The notes: generated by a model from the sequence alone, not told the origin. 64,000 nucleotides of DNA from Brevibacillus borstelensis (GCF_003710865.1 NZ_RHHO01000023.1:1-64000), one strand, 5' to 3'. Shown: positions 52,051 to 64,000, numbered from the stretch's first letter. Translations and numbers: made by a program.

Positions 52051-52503
52051 ATGAAACCAACCGACTTGCACTACGAATTTTACGTATTGGCAACCCCAGA
52101 GCAGGTGTGGGACACGCTCGTCTCGCCAGATGGGGTAAAAGCCATTTACGGGGGCTGTGTGATCGAGTCAACGTTCCGTGAAGGAGACCCGATCCGCTAT
52201 ATCGGCCCGGGCGCAGACGGAGATAAAACCATCCACGTCTACGGCGTCATTTTGCAGTGCGAGCAGGCCAAGACGCTCAGCTTTACCCACTTTGTCGGCG
52301 ATTCCTACCACCCCGGCCAGGAACGGTACGAATCGCGCATCACTTATCGGCTCGAACCGGCCGGCGCGTCCACAAAGCTGACCCTGACCCATGACCGTTG
52401 GCATGAGAATGATCCGTCATACGATAACAGCGCGAAGGCATGGTGGATGATCCTCAGCAGCACGAAGACACTGATCGAAACAAGAAGGCCGCTGGCATTT
52501 TAA
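52051..52503 (+). CDS. SRPBCC (AHSA1-like) domain protein
   Basis: This 150-residue protein fits the START/SRPBCC hydrophobic-cavity fold of the AHSA1 group. LATPEQVWDTLVSPDGVKAIYGG (about 12-34) and TKLTLTHDRW near the end are typical. ATG 52051 follows GAGGGGG with long spacing. Such proteins bind lipids or hydrophobic ligands, and their cellular role is usually unknown. It converges on the thiC operon. Confidence 0.82.
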   Translation: MKPTDLHYEFYVLATPEQVWDTLVSPDGVKAIYGGCVIESTFREGDPIRYIGPGADGDKTIHVYGVILQCEQAKTLSFTHFVGDSYHPGQERYESRITYRLEPAGASTKLTLTHDRWHENDPSYDNSAKAWWMILSSTKTLIETRRPLAF

Positions 52504-52557
52504 AAGTCGGTTTCGCCATCGGAAACAGTGCTGTAACCCAGCGCCGCAGTCGCTCCT

Positions 52558-54815
<2,258 letters not shown>

Positions 54816-55403
54816 TTAGAAATAGTTTGTTGTTTCCACCATAGCATAACTACTTTTTCCCAATTGTTCAAGAGGTTTTGTCGCAGCAGGAGGAAAGACA
54901 TCGTGCAAAGCTTTGTCCAGCTTGTACCATTGGTCCATTCCCACCGAGGAGAGAATCGCGTCTCCATCCTCTTGCTTATAAGAGTCGAGATGAAACTTCG
55001 GCCCCATCGTAAACGGCTTGAGATAATGCTCTCCTTCCCGCGTTTCCACGTACATCATATACGCGTAGTCTGAAACCTTGTTGGCCGTTTCATATTCAAA
55101 CTGCAAAATGAACAGCGAATCAGCCGTTCCCGTTAATTGCTCCACTTTTTCGCTGCCGGAGATCCAATCAACGACGGCAATCTGCTCGGTTTTATCCGAG
55201 TACAGGGAGAGAAGCTCCGGTTGCGCTTTGATGGAGTCTTCCCGGTAGTGATGTACCCATAGGGCTTTCCCTTTTCCTGAATGAAAAAGCGATTCCAGCG
55301 CCGCTCCCGGGTGGGGCGCTTGTTGCTGTGAACACCCGCAGACGAGTGCAGATAGACAAAGGATGACGAAACGGAGCACGTGAGTTCTGGAATTCACTGC
55401 CAT
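54816..55403 (-). CDS. Hypothetical lipoprotein
   Basis: This 195-residue protein has a signal peptide with a Cys lipidation candidate in LVCGCSQ (about 21-27). The rest is a mixed domain with no family I recognise (for example VDWISGSEKVEQL and FQYEYETANKV-like strands). ATG 55403 follows AGGGAGG. It lies 10 nt upstream of the thiC riboswitch on the same strand with no clear terminator, so read-through into the aptamer is possible. No thiamine role is implied by its sequence. Confidence 0.7.
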   Translation of the reverse strand: MAVNSRTHVLRFVILCLSALVCGCSQQQAPHPGAALESLFHSGKGKALWVHHYREDSIKAQPELLSLYSDKTEQIAVVDWISGSEKVEQLTGTADSLFILQFEYETANKVSDYAYMMYVETREGEHYLKPFTMGPKFHLDSYKQEDGDAILSSVGMDQWYKLDKALHDVFPPAATKPLEQLGKSSYAMVETTNYF

Positions 55404-55512
55404 GATACTGCCTCCCTAACCCCGGAGTTAACCCCCGTTTTTGATGTGATGCCGCAGCGACATGCTTCCCAAAGTACGAACCCTCTCAATATAGTAAACG
55501 AAAAAGAAGAGG

Positions 55513-55522
55513 GAAACGTTTC
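55513..55522. promoter_or_regulatory. GAAACGTTTC palindrome before the desulfurase gene
   Basis: A perfect 10-nt palindrome lies 120 nt before the desulfurase start in an AT-rich leader. It may be a regulator site. It does not match cre well. Confidence 0.3.
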
Positions 55523-55642
55523 AAGACAAATCCAACCATCTATAGGATAATCAAATGATTTTAATATAAATAATTGAATTGAACTATTGGTTTGCCGCGG
55601 CTATCCTTACGGGTAAATCCCGGAAAGGAAGTTGAGAGCGAT

Positions 55643-56866
55643 ATGAATCCGCATGAAGTGAAGAAATGCTTCCCGATTATGAATGTCCCGATCTACGGGA
55701 AGCGGCTTGTATATTTGGACAACGCAGCCACTGCCCAAAAACCGGTTCAGGTGATTGAGGCGCTGGAAGCATTTTATCGGATGGCAAACGCCAACGTTCA
55801 CAGGGGAGTCCACTACCTGGGGGCAAAGGCGACAGACATGTACGAGGCGGCGAGAGAAAAGGTCCGTGCTTTCATCCGCGCAAGCGAAGCGGCCGAGATT
55901 GTTTTTACCCGGGGGACGACGAGCGCCTTGAATCTGATCGCCAGCGGATACGGCCGTTTGGTCCTTTGCGAAGGCGACGAGATCGTCATTTCATTGGCCG
56001 AGCATCACAGCAACCTGATCCCTTGGCAGCAGGCGGCAAAAGCGGCCGGGGCAACACTGAAATTCATTCCCTTGCAGGAAGATGGGACGATAACGCCGGA
56101 AGCTGTCCGTTCAGTGGTGACCCCACGGACTAAAATCGCAGCACTCCACCATATATCCAACGTCTTGGGAGATGTAGTACCGCTCAGAGAGATCGCCGGC
56201 ATCGTCCATGCACACGGAGGAGTTTTGGTTGTCGACGGTGCGCAGGGAGCGCCTCATTCACCAGTCGATGTGGGGCAGATGGACTGCGACTTTTACGTTT
56301 TCTCCGGTCACAAAATGTGCGGTCCTACAGGAATTGGAGTTTTGTACGGGAAGCGTCCATTGCTGGAGCAATTGGTACCTGTTGAGTATGGAGGAGAGAT
56401 GGTTGAGTCGGTCGATGCCGAATGGGCGTCGTGGAAAGAGCTTCCGTACCGGCTGGAAGCGGGAACCCCTTTGATTGCGGGAGCGATTGGGCTGGGGGCT
56501 GCGATTGATTTCCTCGCTCAAATCGGCATGGAGAAGATCGAACGGCATGACCGCAGGCTGGTTGGCTACGCACTGGAGCGGTTGCAGGAGCTCAAAGAAT
56601 GCAAAGTGCTGGGGCCGCTGCGGCATCGGACGTCCATCCTGACGTTTCAACTGGGGGAGATCCATCCCCATGATCTGGCTACCGTGCTCGATGCAGAAGG
56701 GATCGCCATCCGTGCCGGTTACCACTGCGCGCAGCCGCTGGCGAAATGGTTTGGACAAGCGGCGACGGCACGGGCCAGCCTCTATCTCTACAACACCGAA
56801 GAAGACGTAGATGCGCTGATCCTGGGATTAAAGAAGGCGCAGGACTTGTTTCGCCGAAATAAATAA
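55643..56866 (+). CDS. Cysteine desulfurase (SufS-like, class II)
   Basis: This 407-residue PLP enzyme has DNAATAQKP (26-34), ANVHRGVHYL (50-59), the PLP lysine in SGHKMCG near Lys224 and the persulfide cysteine in RAGYHCAQ near Cys362, as in SufS. It releases sulfur from cysteine. No sufU, sufB, sufC or sufD gene is nearby, so it may be a dedicated sulfur donor. ATG 55643 follows AAAGGAAG. A pyridoxine kinase gene follows, and thiC lies upstream on the other strand. Confidence 0.88.
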   Translation: MNPHEVKKCFPIMNVPIYGKRLVYLDNAATAQKPVQVIEALEAFYRMANANVHRGVHYLGAKATDMYEAAREKVRAFIRASEAAEIVFTRGTTSALNLIASGYGRLVLCEGDEIVISLAEHHSNLIPWQQAAKAAGATLKFIPLQEDGTITPEAVRSVVTPRTKIAALHHISNVLGDVVPLREIAGIVHAHGGVLVVDGAQGAPHSPVDVGQMDCDFYVFSGHKMCGPTGIGVLYGKRPLLEQLVPVEYGGEMVESVDAEWASWKELPYRLEAGTPLIAGAIGLGAAIDFLAQIGMEKIERHDRRLVGYALERLQELKECKVLGPLRHRTSILTFQLGEIHPHDLATVLDAEGIAIRAGYHCAQPLAKWFGQAATARASLYLYNTEEDVDALILGLKKAQDLFRRNK

Positions 56867-56954
56867 GACGGAGTGCCTAAAAAGATTCAGTGTCACGGAT
56901 TTGGAGAGGCAAGCACGATGCTTAAAAAAGCACCATGAAGGAGGAAGGGCAGAC

Positions 56955-57767
56955 ATGCAAGTGTATAAAACAGTGACCATAGCCGGATCGGATTCCAGCG
57001 GAGGAGCGGGTATTCAGGCCGATCTCAAAACCTTTCAGGAGCTGGGGGTTTACGGGATGTCGGCCTTGACGACGATTGTCGCGCAAGATGAAAGCTGGGG
57101 CCATCATGTTTTTCCGGTTGAACCGGACACGGTAGCAGCGCAGCTACGAACGGCACTGGAGGTGATCGGAGCGGATGCTTGCAAGACAGGCATGCTAGGC
57201 TCTATCCGGGTCATCGAGCTTGTGGCCCAAGCAATCGCCGCGAGCGGCATTCAAACGATCGTTATCGATCCCGTCATGATTTGCAAAGGCGTCGATGAAG
57301 AACTGCACCCGGAAGTAAATGAGTGCCTCCGCGAAGTGCTGGTTCCGCTGGCGACCGTCGTGACGCCCAATCTGATCGAGGCGGCCAAGCTGAGCGGCAT
57401 GGCACCGCTGCAATCTGTGGAAGAGATGAAGGAAGCGGCCAGACGCATTCACCGGCTCGGTCCGTCTTATGTGCTGGTAAAAGGGGGAGGGCGGCTGCCG
57501 GGAGACAAAGCGATTGACCTATTGTATGACGGCAGCAGCTTTGACATTTTCGAAGTGGAAAAGATCCGCACGACAAATACGCACGGGGCGGGCTGCTCCT
57601 ACTCTGCCGCAATCACCGCGGAATTGGCAAAGGGAAGGTCAGTGCCAGAGGCAGTTGCGACCGCAAAAGCGTTTATTACCGAGGGCATCCGTCACTCGTT
57701 TTCCTTGCGCTCGTTTGTCGGACCGACCAATCACAGCGCCTATCGGCAATCAAAAGGCGGCAACTGA
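56955..57767 (+). CDS. pdxK: Pyridoxine kinase (PdxK, ThiD-like CC family)
   Basis: This 270-residue kinase has AGSDSSGGAGIQADLK (9-24), the cysteine motif VIDPVMICKG near 100-109 and HGAGC near 208-212. Together these mark the dual-cysteine ThiD/PdxK family, and the sequence resembles B. subtilis PdxK closely. It phosphorylates pyridoxine or pyridoxal, and possibly HMP in thiamine synthesis. ATG 56955 follows AAGGAGG. It follows the PLP-dependent desulfurase by 88 nt. Confidence 0.88.
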   Translation: MQVYKTVTIAGSDSSGGAGIQADLKTFQELGVYGMSALTTIVAQDESWGHHVFPVEPDTVAAQLRTALEVIGADACKTGMLGSIRVIELVAQAIAASGIQTIVIDPVMICKGVDEELHPEVNECLREVLVPLATVVTPNLIEAAKLSGMAPLQSVEEMKEAARRIHRLGPSYVLVKGGGRLPGDKAIDLLYDGSSFDIFEVEKIRTTNTHGAGCSYSAAITAELAKGRSVPEAVATAKAFITEGIRHSFSLRSFVGPTNHSAYRQSKGGN

Positions 57768-57915
57768 CCAAGCGGGGCACCGTCTCTGCTTTCCATGTGT
57801 TCATTCGCTAAACCAATCCTTATCATATCGGATTTGGAATTGATGCTGCCTGCCAAAATCGCTACCTTATAGCTAAGGGCCCTTGTATTACATCAGGAGA
57901 GGAGGAGAGAAAAGG

Positions 57916-58164
57916 ATGGCGAAAGCTGTGTTTTATCATGCTGGATGCAGTGTATGCGTCGATGCGGAACAGGCCATTTTGCCGTATCTCGACCGTACCA
58001 AAACCGATGTGGAAACCATTCATTTCGCCCAGCATCCGGACAAGCTGGACGAGGCGGAAAAACTGGGAGTGAAATCTGTGCCTGCACTCGTATTGAACGG
58101 TACGGTGTACCATATCAACTTCGGGGCGAGCATGGCGGATGTCCGAAAGGCTGTTGGCAAGTAA
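57916..58164 (+). CDS. Small thioredoxin-fold protein with CxxC
   Basis: This 82-residue protein has a redox motif GCSVC (residues 10-14) and a cis-proline segment SVPALV (about 53-58), the minimal thioredoxin/glutaredoxin layout. It would act as a cytoplasmic dithiol oxidoreductase. ATG 57916 follows AGGAGAGGAGGAG. It is the last gene of the desulfurase-kinase group and is followed by a terminator. The partner is unknown. Confidence 0.82.
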   Translation: MAKAVFYHAGCSVCVDAEQAILPYLDRTKTDVETIHFAQHPDKLDEAEKLGVKSVPALVLNGTVYHINFGASMADVRKAVGK

Positions 58165-58236
58165 GAAGGCGATATCGTAGGCAGCAGCACCCATTTGTTC
58201 ATGGCTCTTTACTCACCTCGTTGATAGAACCTCTTG

Positions 58237-58270
58237 GAGGCGTATGCTCGCGCATTACGCCTCTTTTTTT
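58237..58270 (+). terminator. Rho-independent terminator
   Basis: GAGGCGTA (58237-58244) pairs with TACGCCTC (58256-58263), extended inward with one bulge, then seven T residues. Confidence 0.92.
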
Positions 58271-58327
58271 ATGAAAGTGTAAAGCCGCTGCAAACCTGTC
58301 TATCGTTTAAGGGTGGGGCGATTGCGG

Positions 58328-59215
58328 TTACTCCATCCTTTTGGCAGTCCCGATCAGGTTTTCGAGGAAAACCCGCGTGGCGGCGCACATATATTTGTCC
58401 GCCCGGTAAATGATGCCGATCTGGCGGGTGATCGGACTGGCGAACGGGACGGCGGCAATTTTTCCATTCTGGATAAAGTCGACGTATGGTTTGGGCAGGA
58501 CAGTGACGCCGATCCCGCTTGCGACCATATTGACGATCGATTCCATCGTAGTCATCTCAAAGGAAGGCTTGACGGAAAAGCCGGCAGTTTCGCAATGCTG
58601 ATCAATGAGCTGTCTGAGATAGTAATTTTGCGGAAGAAGGACAGAAGGCGTCTCTTTTAACACCTCGAGCGGAGCGGAACGTTTCTCTGCCAGTGCATGG
58701 CCGGACGGAACCACGAGGCACAGCTCCTCCTGCACCAGCGGCAGCGTCTCGAACTCCTCGTCCTCGACGGGCAAAAAGACAATGCCCATATCTAGCTGGT
58801 TGTCCAGCAGAGCGGAGCGGATGTCTCCCGTGCGCAGTCCAAGTACGGACAGCTCGATATGGGGATACTGCCGATGAAACGCGAGGATGGCTGGCGGCAG
58901 CAGGTAATTGACGACCGTCAGGAGTGCGCCGATGGTCAGCTTGCCGCGCTGCAAGCCCTGCAGTTCCGAGATGGCGGCCCGCGCCTGGGACAGTTCATGG
59001 AAGACGCGCTGAGCATGTCCGCGCAGGATGCGGCCCGCTTCCGTCAAGGCGGTTTTCTTGCCGATCCGGTCAAACAGCGGGACGCCGATCTCCGCTTCCA
59101 GAGCGCGGATTTGCTGGCTTAAAGAGGGCTGAGAAATCCCGACCTTTTCTGATGCTTTGGTGAAATGCAGTTCCTGTGCCACGGCCAAAAAATACTCCAA
59201 TTGCTTTAATTCCAT
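58328..59215 (-). CDS. LysR family transcriptional regulator
   Basis: This 295-residue protein has an N-terminal LysR winged helix (residues 1-60, LEYFLAVAQELHFTKASEKV and SQPSLSQQIRALE) and a substrate-binding domain (about 90-290). ATG 59215 is preferred over GTG 59224. It is divergent from gcvPA-gcvPB with 150 bp between. This is the usual position of a LysR activator, so control of glycine cleavage is likely but not shown. Confidence 0.9.
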   Translation of the reverse strand: MELKQLEYFLAVAQELHFTKASEKVGISQPSLSQQIRALEAEIGVPLFDRIGKKTALTEAGRILRGHAQRVFHELSQARAAISELQGLQRGKLTIGALLTVVNYLLPPAILAFHRQYPHIELSVLGLRTGDIRSALLDNQLDMGIVFLPVEDEEFETLPLVQEELCLVVPSGHALAEKRSAPLEVLKETPSVLLPQNYYLRQLIDQHCETAGFSVKPSFEMTTMESIVNMVASGIGVTVLPKPYVDFIQNGKIAAVPFASPITRQIGIIYRADKYMCAATRVFLENLIGTAKRME

Positions 59216-59273
59216 CGTTATCACCGCTTTCTATTCATAGGTAAATCCAATGAAAATAATAGTAATGATTGAA

Positions 59274-59301
59274 TTGATCAATGTATATAGAAGCTTATAA
59301 T
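59274..59301 (+). promoter_or_regulatory. Promoter of gcvPA-gcvPB
   Basis: TTGATC (59274-59279) and TATAAT (59296-59301) are 16 bp apart. The -35 lies in an ATTGATCAAT palindrome that could be the LysR contact. Confidence 0.65.
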
Positions 59302-59366
59302 GAAGGTGACCATGTGTCCAGTGCAAAATCGTAAACAAAAAAGAAACGGGTAGGGGAGGTCTTTTT

Positions 59367-60716
59367 TTGAAGCCGTTCGGGTATTTGCCCCATACAGAGA
59401 CAGAGCGCAAAGAAATGCTGGCGTTTTTGGGTTTGCAGCAGACAGAAGAACTGTTTGACCAAATTCCTGCCGAGATCAGGCTGAAGGAGCCGATCCAGAT
59501 CCCGCAGGCTTGGTCGGAGCTGGAGCTGACCAGACAGTTTGGACGGATGGCCGCCAGAAACAAAAATACCGAAGAATATGTCTCGTTTTTGGGAGCCGGC
59601 GCTTATGAGCACGCGATTCCGGCAGTGGTTGAAGCCATCGTCGGCCGCTCGGAATTTTACACGGCATATACGCCTTACCAGCCGGAAATCTCGCAGGGCA
59701 TCCTGCAGGCGATTTTTGAGTACCAGACGATGATTTGCGAATTGACCGGAATGGAAGTATCCAATGCTTCTCTATACGACGGTCCGACAGCGATGGCAGA
59801 AGCGGGGATGATGGCTTGTGCGGCGACCAAGCGAACCAAATTGCTCGTCTCCAGGGCGGTTCATCCGGAATACCGGGAAGTCCTGAAAACATACGCTTAC
59901 GGCCAACGGCTGGAGATCGTGGAAATTGGCATGGGGGATGGGCTGACAGATTTGGACGAGCTGGGAGACCGGATGGGTGACGACATCGCCGGATGTATCG
60001 TCCAGTATCCGAATTTTTTCGGCTGCGTGGAACCGCTGGAAGAGCTGGCTGCTCTCACGCGTCATTGCGGGGCGCTGTTTATCGCGGTCGTCAATCCGAT
60101 TGCGATGGGAATTTTGGAGCCGCCGGGTTCCTTTGGAGCAGACATCGTCGTGGCGGAGGGACAGCCTCTTGGAAATTCGCTGTCATTTGGCGGGCCTTAT
60201 CTCGGCATTTTGGCGACCACCCGGGCGCTTGTTCGGCGGATGCCGGGCCGGATCATCGGGCAGACCACGGACCTCGACGGCAGACGCGCTTTCGTCCTTA
60301 CCCTGCAGGCCAGAGAGCAGCATATCCGCCGGGAAAAGGCGACCTCCAACGTCTGCTCCAACCAGGCGCTCAATGCTTTGGCAGCGACCGTCTACCTCAG
60401 CTATATGGGCAAGCAGGGACTCTGCGAAGTAGCGAGACAGTGCATGCTGAAAACGCAGTACGCGATTGAGCGTCTCACCTCCATCAAAGGAGTGGAGCGA
60501 TTGTTTTCGACAGCCGTTTTTCACGAATGTGCGTTCAAGCTGCCGGCATCTCCTGCGGCAGTGAACAAAAAGCTTCTTGAGCACGGAATCATCGGCGGAT
60601 ACGAGCTGGCGAAAGACTACCCCAGATACGAAAACAGCGTTCTGCTTGCCTTTACGGAGGCGAGGACGAAAGAGGAGATCGATACATTAGCCGAGCGATT
60701 GGAGGCTGTGCTATGA
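59367..60716 (+). CDS. gcvPA: Glycine dehydrogenase (decarboxylating) subunit 1
   Basis: This 449-residue protein is the N-terminal half of the split glycine cleavage P protein, with [15 protein letters not shown] at the start and [20 protein letters not shown] near 90. TTG 59367 is used because GGGGAGGT lies 7 nt upstream. With GcvPB and PLP it decarboxylates glycine and loads the aminomethyl group on the lipoyl H protein. Its stop overlaps the gcvPB start as ATGA. gcvT and gcvH are not nearby. Confidence 0.95.
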   Translation: MKPFGYLPHTETERKEMLAFLGLQQTEELFDQIPAEIRLKEPIQIPQAWSELELTRQFGRMAARNKNTEEYVSFLGAGAYEHAIPAVVEAIVGRSEFYTAYTPYQPEISQGILQAIFEYQTMICELTGMEVSNASLYDGPTAMAEAGMMACAATKRTKLLVSRAVHPEYREVLKTYAYGQRLEIVEIGMGDGLTDLDELGDRMGDDIAGCIVQYPNFFGCVEPLEELAALTRHCGALFIAVVNPIAMGILEPPGSFGADIVVAEGQPLGNSLSFGGPYLGILATTRALVRRMPGRIIGQTTDLDGRRAFVLTLQAREQHIRREKATSNVCSNQALNALAATVYLSYMGKQGLCEVARQCMLKTQYAIERLTSIKGVERLFSTAVFHECAFKLPASPAAVNKKLLEHGIIGGYELAKDYPRYENSVLLAFTEARTKEEIDTLAERLEAVL

Positions 60717-62206
60717 GACAGGAAAAAGATCAGCCGCTTATTTTTGAATGGTCCCGGCCAGGCCGGAGCGCCTATAGCTTGCCAAAGCTCGATGTGCCGG
60801 AGCTTTCTGTGGAGGACATTCTGCCTTTGCCCTACATCAGAGCGAAGCGGGCCGAGCTGCCGGAAGTGAGCGAACTGGATGTCGTCCGGCATTATACGGC
60901 TCTGTCCCGCCGAAACCACGGAGTTGACAATGGTTTTATCCCGCTTGGCTCCTGCACGATGAAGTACAACCCGAAGCGAAATGAAAAAGTGTCCAAGCTG
61001 AGCGGATTTGCGTCCATTCATCCGTACCAGCCGGAGGAGACCGTGCAAGGGGCGCTGGAGCTGATGTACCATTTGCAAAAGGAGTTGGAGGCCATCACGG
61101 GGATGGACCAGGTCTCGCTGCAGCCGGCTTCGGGAGCTCAGGGAGAATGGGCAGGCCTGCTGATGATCCGGGCCTATCATGAGTCGCGCGGGGAAAAGCG
61201 GACCAAGGTGCTGATACCGGACGTATCCCACGGTACAAATCCTGCCTCGGCTGCCGTCGCCGGGTTTGAGAGTGTCACGATTGCCTCCAACGAGTACGGC
61301 GAGGTCGATCTCGAATCGCTCCGGCAAGCGGTAGGGCCGGATACCGCCGCCCTGATGCTGACCAATCCGTCTACGCTCGGTCTGTTCGACCGAAACATTC
61401 TGGAGATTGCCCGCATCGTCCATGAGGCAGGGGGACTGCTTTACTACGACGGAGCCAATTCCAACGCCATCCTCGGCTATGCCCGTCCGGGAGACATGGG
61501 ATTCGACGTGGTGCACCTGAACCTGCACAAAACCTTTACCACCCCCCATGGCGGCGGAGGGCCGGGGGCGGGACCCGTCGGCGTCAAAAAGGAACTGATT
61601 CCGTTTCTGCCCGTACCGATCGTAGAGCGGGACCAGGACCGCTACCGGTTGAATGCAGACAAGCCGCAGTCGATCGGAAAGGTCAAGGGGTTCTACGGAA
61701 ATTTCGGCATTCTGGTCAGGGCTTATGCGTATATGCGCACGATGGGACCGGACGGATTGAAGCTGGTGACCGAAGACGCGGTACTAAACGCCAACTATAT
61801 GATGAGAAAGCTGCAGCCGCACATCGAGCTGCCCTACGACAGGACGTGTATGCACGAATTTGTCCTGTCAGCAAGGCAGCTCAGGAAAAAAGGGGTGCGG
61901 ACGCTGGACATCGCCAAGCGGCTGCTCGATTTCGGCTATCACCCGCCGACAATCTACTTTCCGCTGAACATCGAAGAAGCGATGATGATCGAGCCGACCG
62001 AGACCGAAAGCAAGGAGACGCTGGACCAGTTTATCCAGACGCTCATCCGGATATGCGAGGAGATTGAGAGTAGCCCGGAGACCGTACAGGAAGCGCCGCA
62101 CACAACTGTGGTGAACAGGCTGGATGAGGCGAAGGCAGCCCGCAATCCGATCCTCCGCTATCGGAGAGAGGAAGAAAATGGACGGGAGGGTTCGGTTTTG
62201 CGGTAA
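60713..62206 (+). CDS. gcvPB: Glycine dehydrogenase (decarboxylating) subunit 2
   Basis: This 497-residue subunit carries the PLP lysine in [20 protein letters not shown] near 265-284 and the P-protein motifs [10 protein letters not shown] and SHGTNPASA. It forms the active site with GcvPA. ATG 60713 overlaps the gcvPA stop by 4 nt. A terminator at 62352 ends the operon. Length and motifs are normal. Confidence 0.96.
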   Translation: MRQEKDQPLIFEWSRPGRSAYSLPKLDVPELSVEDILPLPYIRAKRAELPEVSELDVVRHYTALSRRNHGVDNGFIPLGSCTMKYNPKRNEKVSKLSGFASIHPYQPEETVQGALELMYHLQKELEAITGMDQVSLQPASGAQGEWAGLLMIRAYHESRGEKRTKVLIPDVSHGTNPASAAVAGFESVTIASNEYGEVDLESLRQAVGPDTAALMLTNPSTLGLFDRNILEIARIVHEAGGLLYYDGANSNAILGYARPGDMGFDVVHLNLHKTFTTPHGGGGPGAGPVGVKKELIPFLPVPIVERDQDRYRLNADKPQSIGKVKGFYGNFGILVRAYAYMRTMGPDGLKLVTEDAVLNANYMMRKLQPHIELPYDRTCMHEFVLSARQLRKKGVRTLDIAKRLLDFGYHPPTIYFPLNIEEAMMIEPTETESKETLDQFIQTLIRICEEIESSPETVQEAPHTTVVNRLDEAKAARNPILRYRREEENGREGSVLR

Positions 62207-62351
62207 AAGGCGACGAGGCTGCAAGCCAAAGGCGTGATGGAATCGAGGAAACAGAAACATAGCGTTATGGCAGAAGAAAGAACCATAACGTCATGCTCGG
62301 AGAAGAAGCAAAAGACGTGCTCGGAAAGGCAAGCGATATGCTAGGAAAAGC

Positions 62352-62391
62352 AAACAGTGCGAAGGCAATTAAGCTTCGCACTGTTTCTTCC
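62352..62391 (+). terminator. Terminator after gcvPB
   Basis: A 13-bp perfect stem (62352-62364 with 62374-62386) is followed by T/C-rich sequence. Upstream, 62293-62351 contains short 21-nt imperfect repeats around GTGCTCGGAAAGGC. I see no supported gene in them. Confidence 0.85.
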
Positions 62392-62424
62392 TTATGTGAT
62401 TGAGGAAGGTCGAAAGAAAACACA

Positions 62425-62558
62425 TTGACAACAGATAGTATAGTGTCTAAACTAATGAATAGAAAAATTTGGCATATCCCTGGCGACAACAAACAATATG
62501 GATGAGGAGAGAATGGTCCAGGAATATTTTTTTGCATAATTTGTTTAGTATCTATACT
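62425..62558 (+). promoter_or_regulatory. Promoter with two operator-like palindromes before the MFS gene
   Basis: TTGACA (62425-62430) and TAAACT (62448-62453) are 17 bp apart. A 19-nt imperfect palindrome (62436-62454, arms TAGTATAG/CTAAACTA) overlaps the -10. A second palindrome, AGTATCTATACT (62547-62558), lies about 100 bp downstream. The pair suggests a TetR- or MarR-type repressor, not encoded in the window. Confidence 0.6.
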
Positions 62559-62584
62559 GTATGGTAGGTCGGTGAAACGGCGAA

Positions 62585-64000
62585 ATGAAAACGGAAATAA
62601 TCAAGAAAAAAGAAGGCTCAAGCCGAAACCTTTTTTACATGCTTATGGCCATTTGTCTCGGAGCATTCGTGTCACATTTCACAGCAGGGATCGTCAACGT
62701 GTCGCTCCCTCGTTTGACGGAAACCTTCCATGCGGGAATTGGCACTGTTCAGTGGATCACGACCGGGTATTTGCTGGCTGTCGCTTCGCTTTTGCCCGTG
62801 ATGGGAAAGCTTGGCGACCGCTATGGCCAACGCCGCATTCATAATCTCGGCTATGTTTGCTTTACGATAAGCTCGGTTTTGATCGCCTTTTCGCCGAATG
62901 TGGCCATCCTGCTGCTGCTGAGAGTGTTGCAAGCGGCCGGAGCTTCGATGTTCCAGGCGACAAATATCGCGTTGATCACTATGTATATGCCAAAGGAGCG
63001 GAGAGGCCGCTCGCTCGGAATTGTCAGTACGGCTGTAGCGCTTGGAGGGATGAGCGGTCCCATTGCGGGAGGCATGATCGCTCAATGGCTGAGCTGGCAG
63101 TGGCTGTTCCTGATTCACGTTCCCATTATCCTCTTTGCGACTTGGCTTGCCTTTCGCAGCATTCCGAACCAGGAACCGGAGAGAAAGCCGGGCACTTTTG
63201 ACGGCATGGGGGCGGTTCTCTTTACCGCCGTCATCGGCATCGTCATCTTGGGCGTAACCCAGGGCCAGGTGTGGGGCTGAGGATCGCTGGGGCTTGTTTC
63301 GTTATTTGCCGCAGCTCTTGCCGCGCTGGTACTTCTGCTCTGGTGGGAGAAAAGGCAGGCTCACCCGTTTTTGCCCCTGCCGGTATTCAAAAACGCTGCT
63401 GTGACATCCGGCCTGTTCATCACGGGAAGCTCTTTTTTGCTCGCCAACACGATTTTGGTCGTCTTGCCGTTTTACTTGACCGGGTTGGTTGGAATCGTTC
63501 CTCTTGAAGTGGGGTACATCATGGCCGCTTATCCTCTCATACTTGCGGCTGCAGGGCCGTTTGCGGGGGCACTCTCGGATCGGTACGGCTCCCGGCTGTT
63601 CCAGTTTCTCGGCTTATGCGGCATGGGCGGAGGTTCTTTGATCCTGACGCTGTGGCTGGAGCAGCTGTCCATGCTGGAGATTGTCCTGACGCTTGCGTTG
63701 ACAGGCTTTGGCATGGGGCTGGTAACGTCCCCGAACAACAGCTTCATTATGAAAAATGTCGCTTCCCACTACGTGGGTACGATTGGCGGAATGGTTGCCC
63801 TGATGCGAAATGTCGGGATGGTTTTCGGTGCGGCACTGGGCCTCGGGTTCATGAATGGAGTGTCCTTCGATGAAAAAGCACAGGCGATGGGTGCATTTAC
63901 AAGCGTGTTCGGAATCAACGTCGTATTTTTGTTTTGAGCATTGCGGTATTTGGATACGGCTTATTTTTGGACCGGAAAACCAAGGGAAGCCAAAAGCAAG
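62585..64000 (+). pseudogene. MFS drug-efflux transporter, interrupted, truncated by window end
   Basis: The frame from ATG 62585 encodes a DHA2/EmrB-type major facilitator: LPRLTETFHAGIGTVQW in the first helices, GDRYGQRR in the 2-3 loop, GLPSAMGGPIAG-like motif C as GGMSGPIAGG. An in-frame TGA at 63278-63280 stands where WGWGS would be expected (TGG to TGA), after which the same frame continues as good transporter sequence. Near 63925-63935 a T-run frameshift moves the last helix to another frame, which runs toward the window edge. Both lesions suggest inactivation or sequence error. It could otherwise be a multidrug exporter. Confidence 0.8.

Noticed and set aside
63278..63280. Selenocysteine or programmed readthrough at the TGA in the MFS gene
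   Set aside because: The expected residue is Trp in a membrane helix, no SECIS-like hairpin is seen directly after it, and a second frameshift follows; mutation or error is simpler.

Overview
The window looks like chromosomal DNA of a moderately GC-rich, spore-forming-type Firmicute, most likely in or near Brevibacillus/Paenibacillaceae. The reasons are strong AGGAGG ribosome sites, frequent TTG/GTG starts, dense U-tailed terminators, a TPP riboswitch before thiC, a KinB-like LytS-type histidine kinase, a YhbD/bactofilin pair, two-gene glycine decarboxylase P protein and a B. subtilis-type PdxK. No rRNA, conventional tRNA, CRISPR array, integrase or transposase is visible.

Layout. 0.2-10.5 kb: a nine-gene catabolic operon (DUF1537 kinase, TRAP transporter DctPQM, LarA-like Ni-racemase family protein, aldehyde dehydrogenase, Fe-alcohol dehydrogenase, PdxA2, hydroxyacid dehydrogenase), most simply read as uptake and breakdown of four-carbon acid sugars such as D-threonate/D-erythronate. 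10.6-11.8 kb: a convergent sporulation-type kinase. 12.1-20.2 kb: the most interesting locus, an RNA-processing and RNA-repair cassette. Two overlapping WYL regulator genes are divergent from a Y-like RNA, followed by Ro60 (TROVE), Hen1 and the three-domain Pnkp. The Y-like RNA (about 14381-14561) folds as a long closing stem that carries a circularly permuted tRNA-like domain with D arm, T arm, a capped acceptor stem and an intact anticodon-like arm with UCU in the anticodon position.

20.6-28.5 kb: a membrane-anchored HTH protein, a P1-family peptidase, a regulator with degenerate GGDEF-like and HTH parts, and an abgT-abgA-abgB set for aminobenzoyl-glutamate or similar amidated substrates. 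28.8-41.6 kb: secreted 5'-nucleotidase, short YidC, a frameshifted HxlR regulator, assorted small enzymes and lipoproteins, a diguanylate cyclase, YhbD and a bactofilin. 41.8-51.1 kb: a ribose/deoxyribose-type cluster (TIM-barrel isomerase, DUF455 protein, DeoC, ribokinase, RbsACB, RbsD, GntR regulator) with a cre-like site and a shared GACGTC operator candidate. 51.5-64 kb: ABM monooxygenase, SRPBCC protein, riboswitch-controlled thiC with a coupled 65-residue gene, a lipoprotein, cysteine desulfurase, pyridoxine kinase, a CxxC redox protein, LysR regulator divergent from gcvPA-gcvPB, and an MFS efflux gene broken by an in-frame TGA and a frameshift and cut by the window edge.

All functional calls come from reading motifs and gene order by eye. 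No database search or folding program was run, so family names are recognitions and pathway roles are inferences unless stated otherwise.
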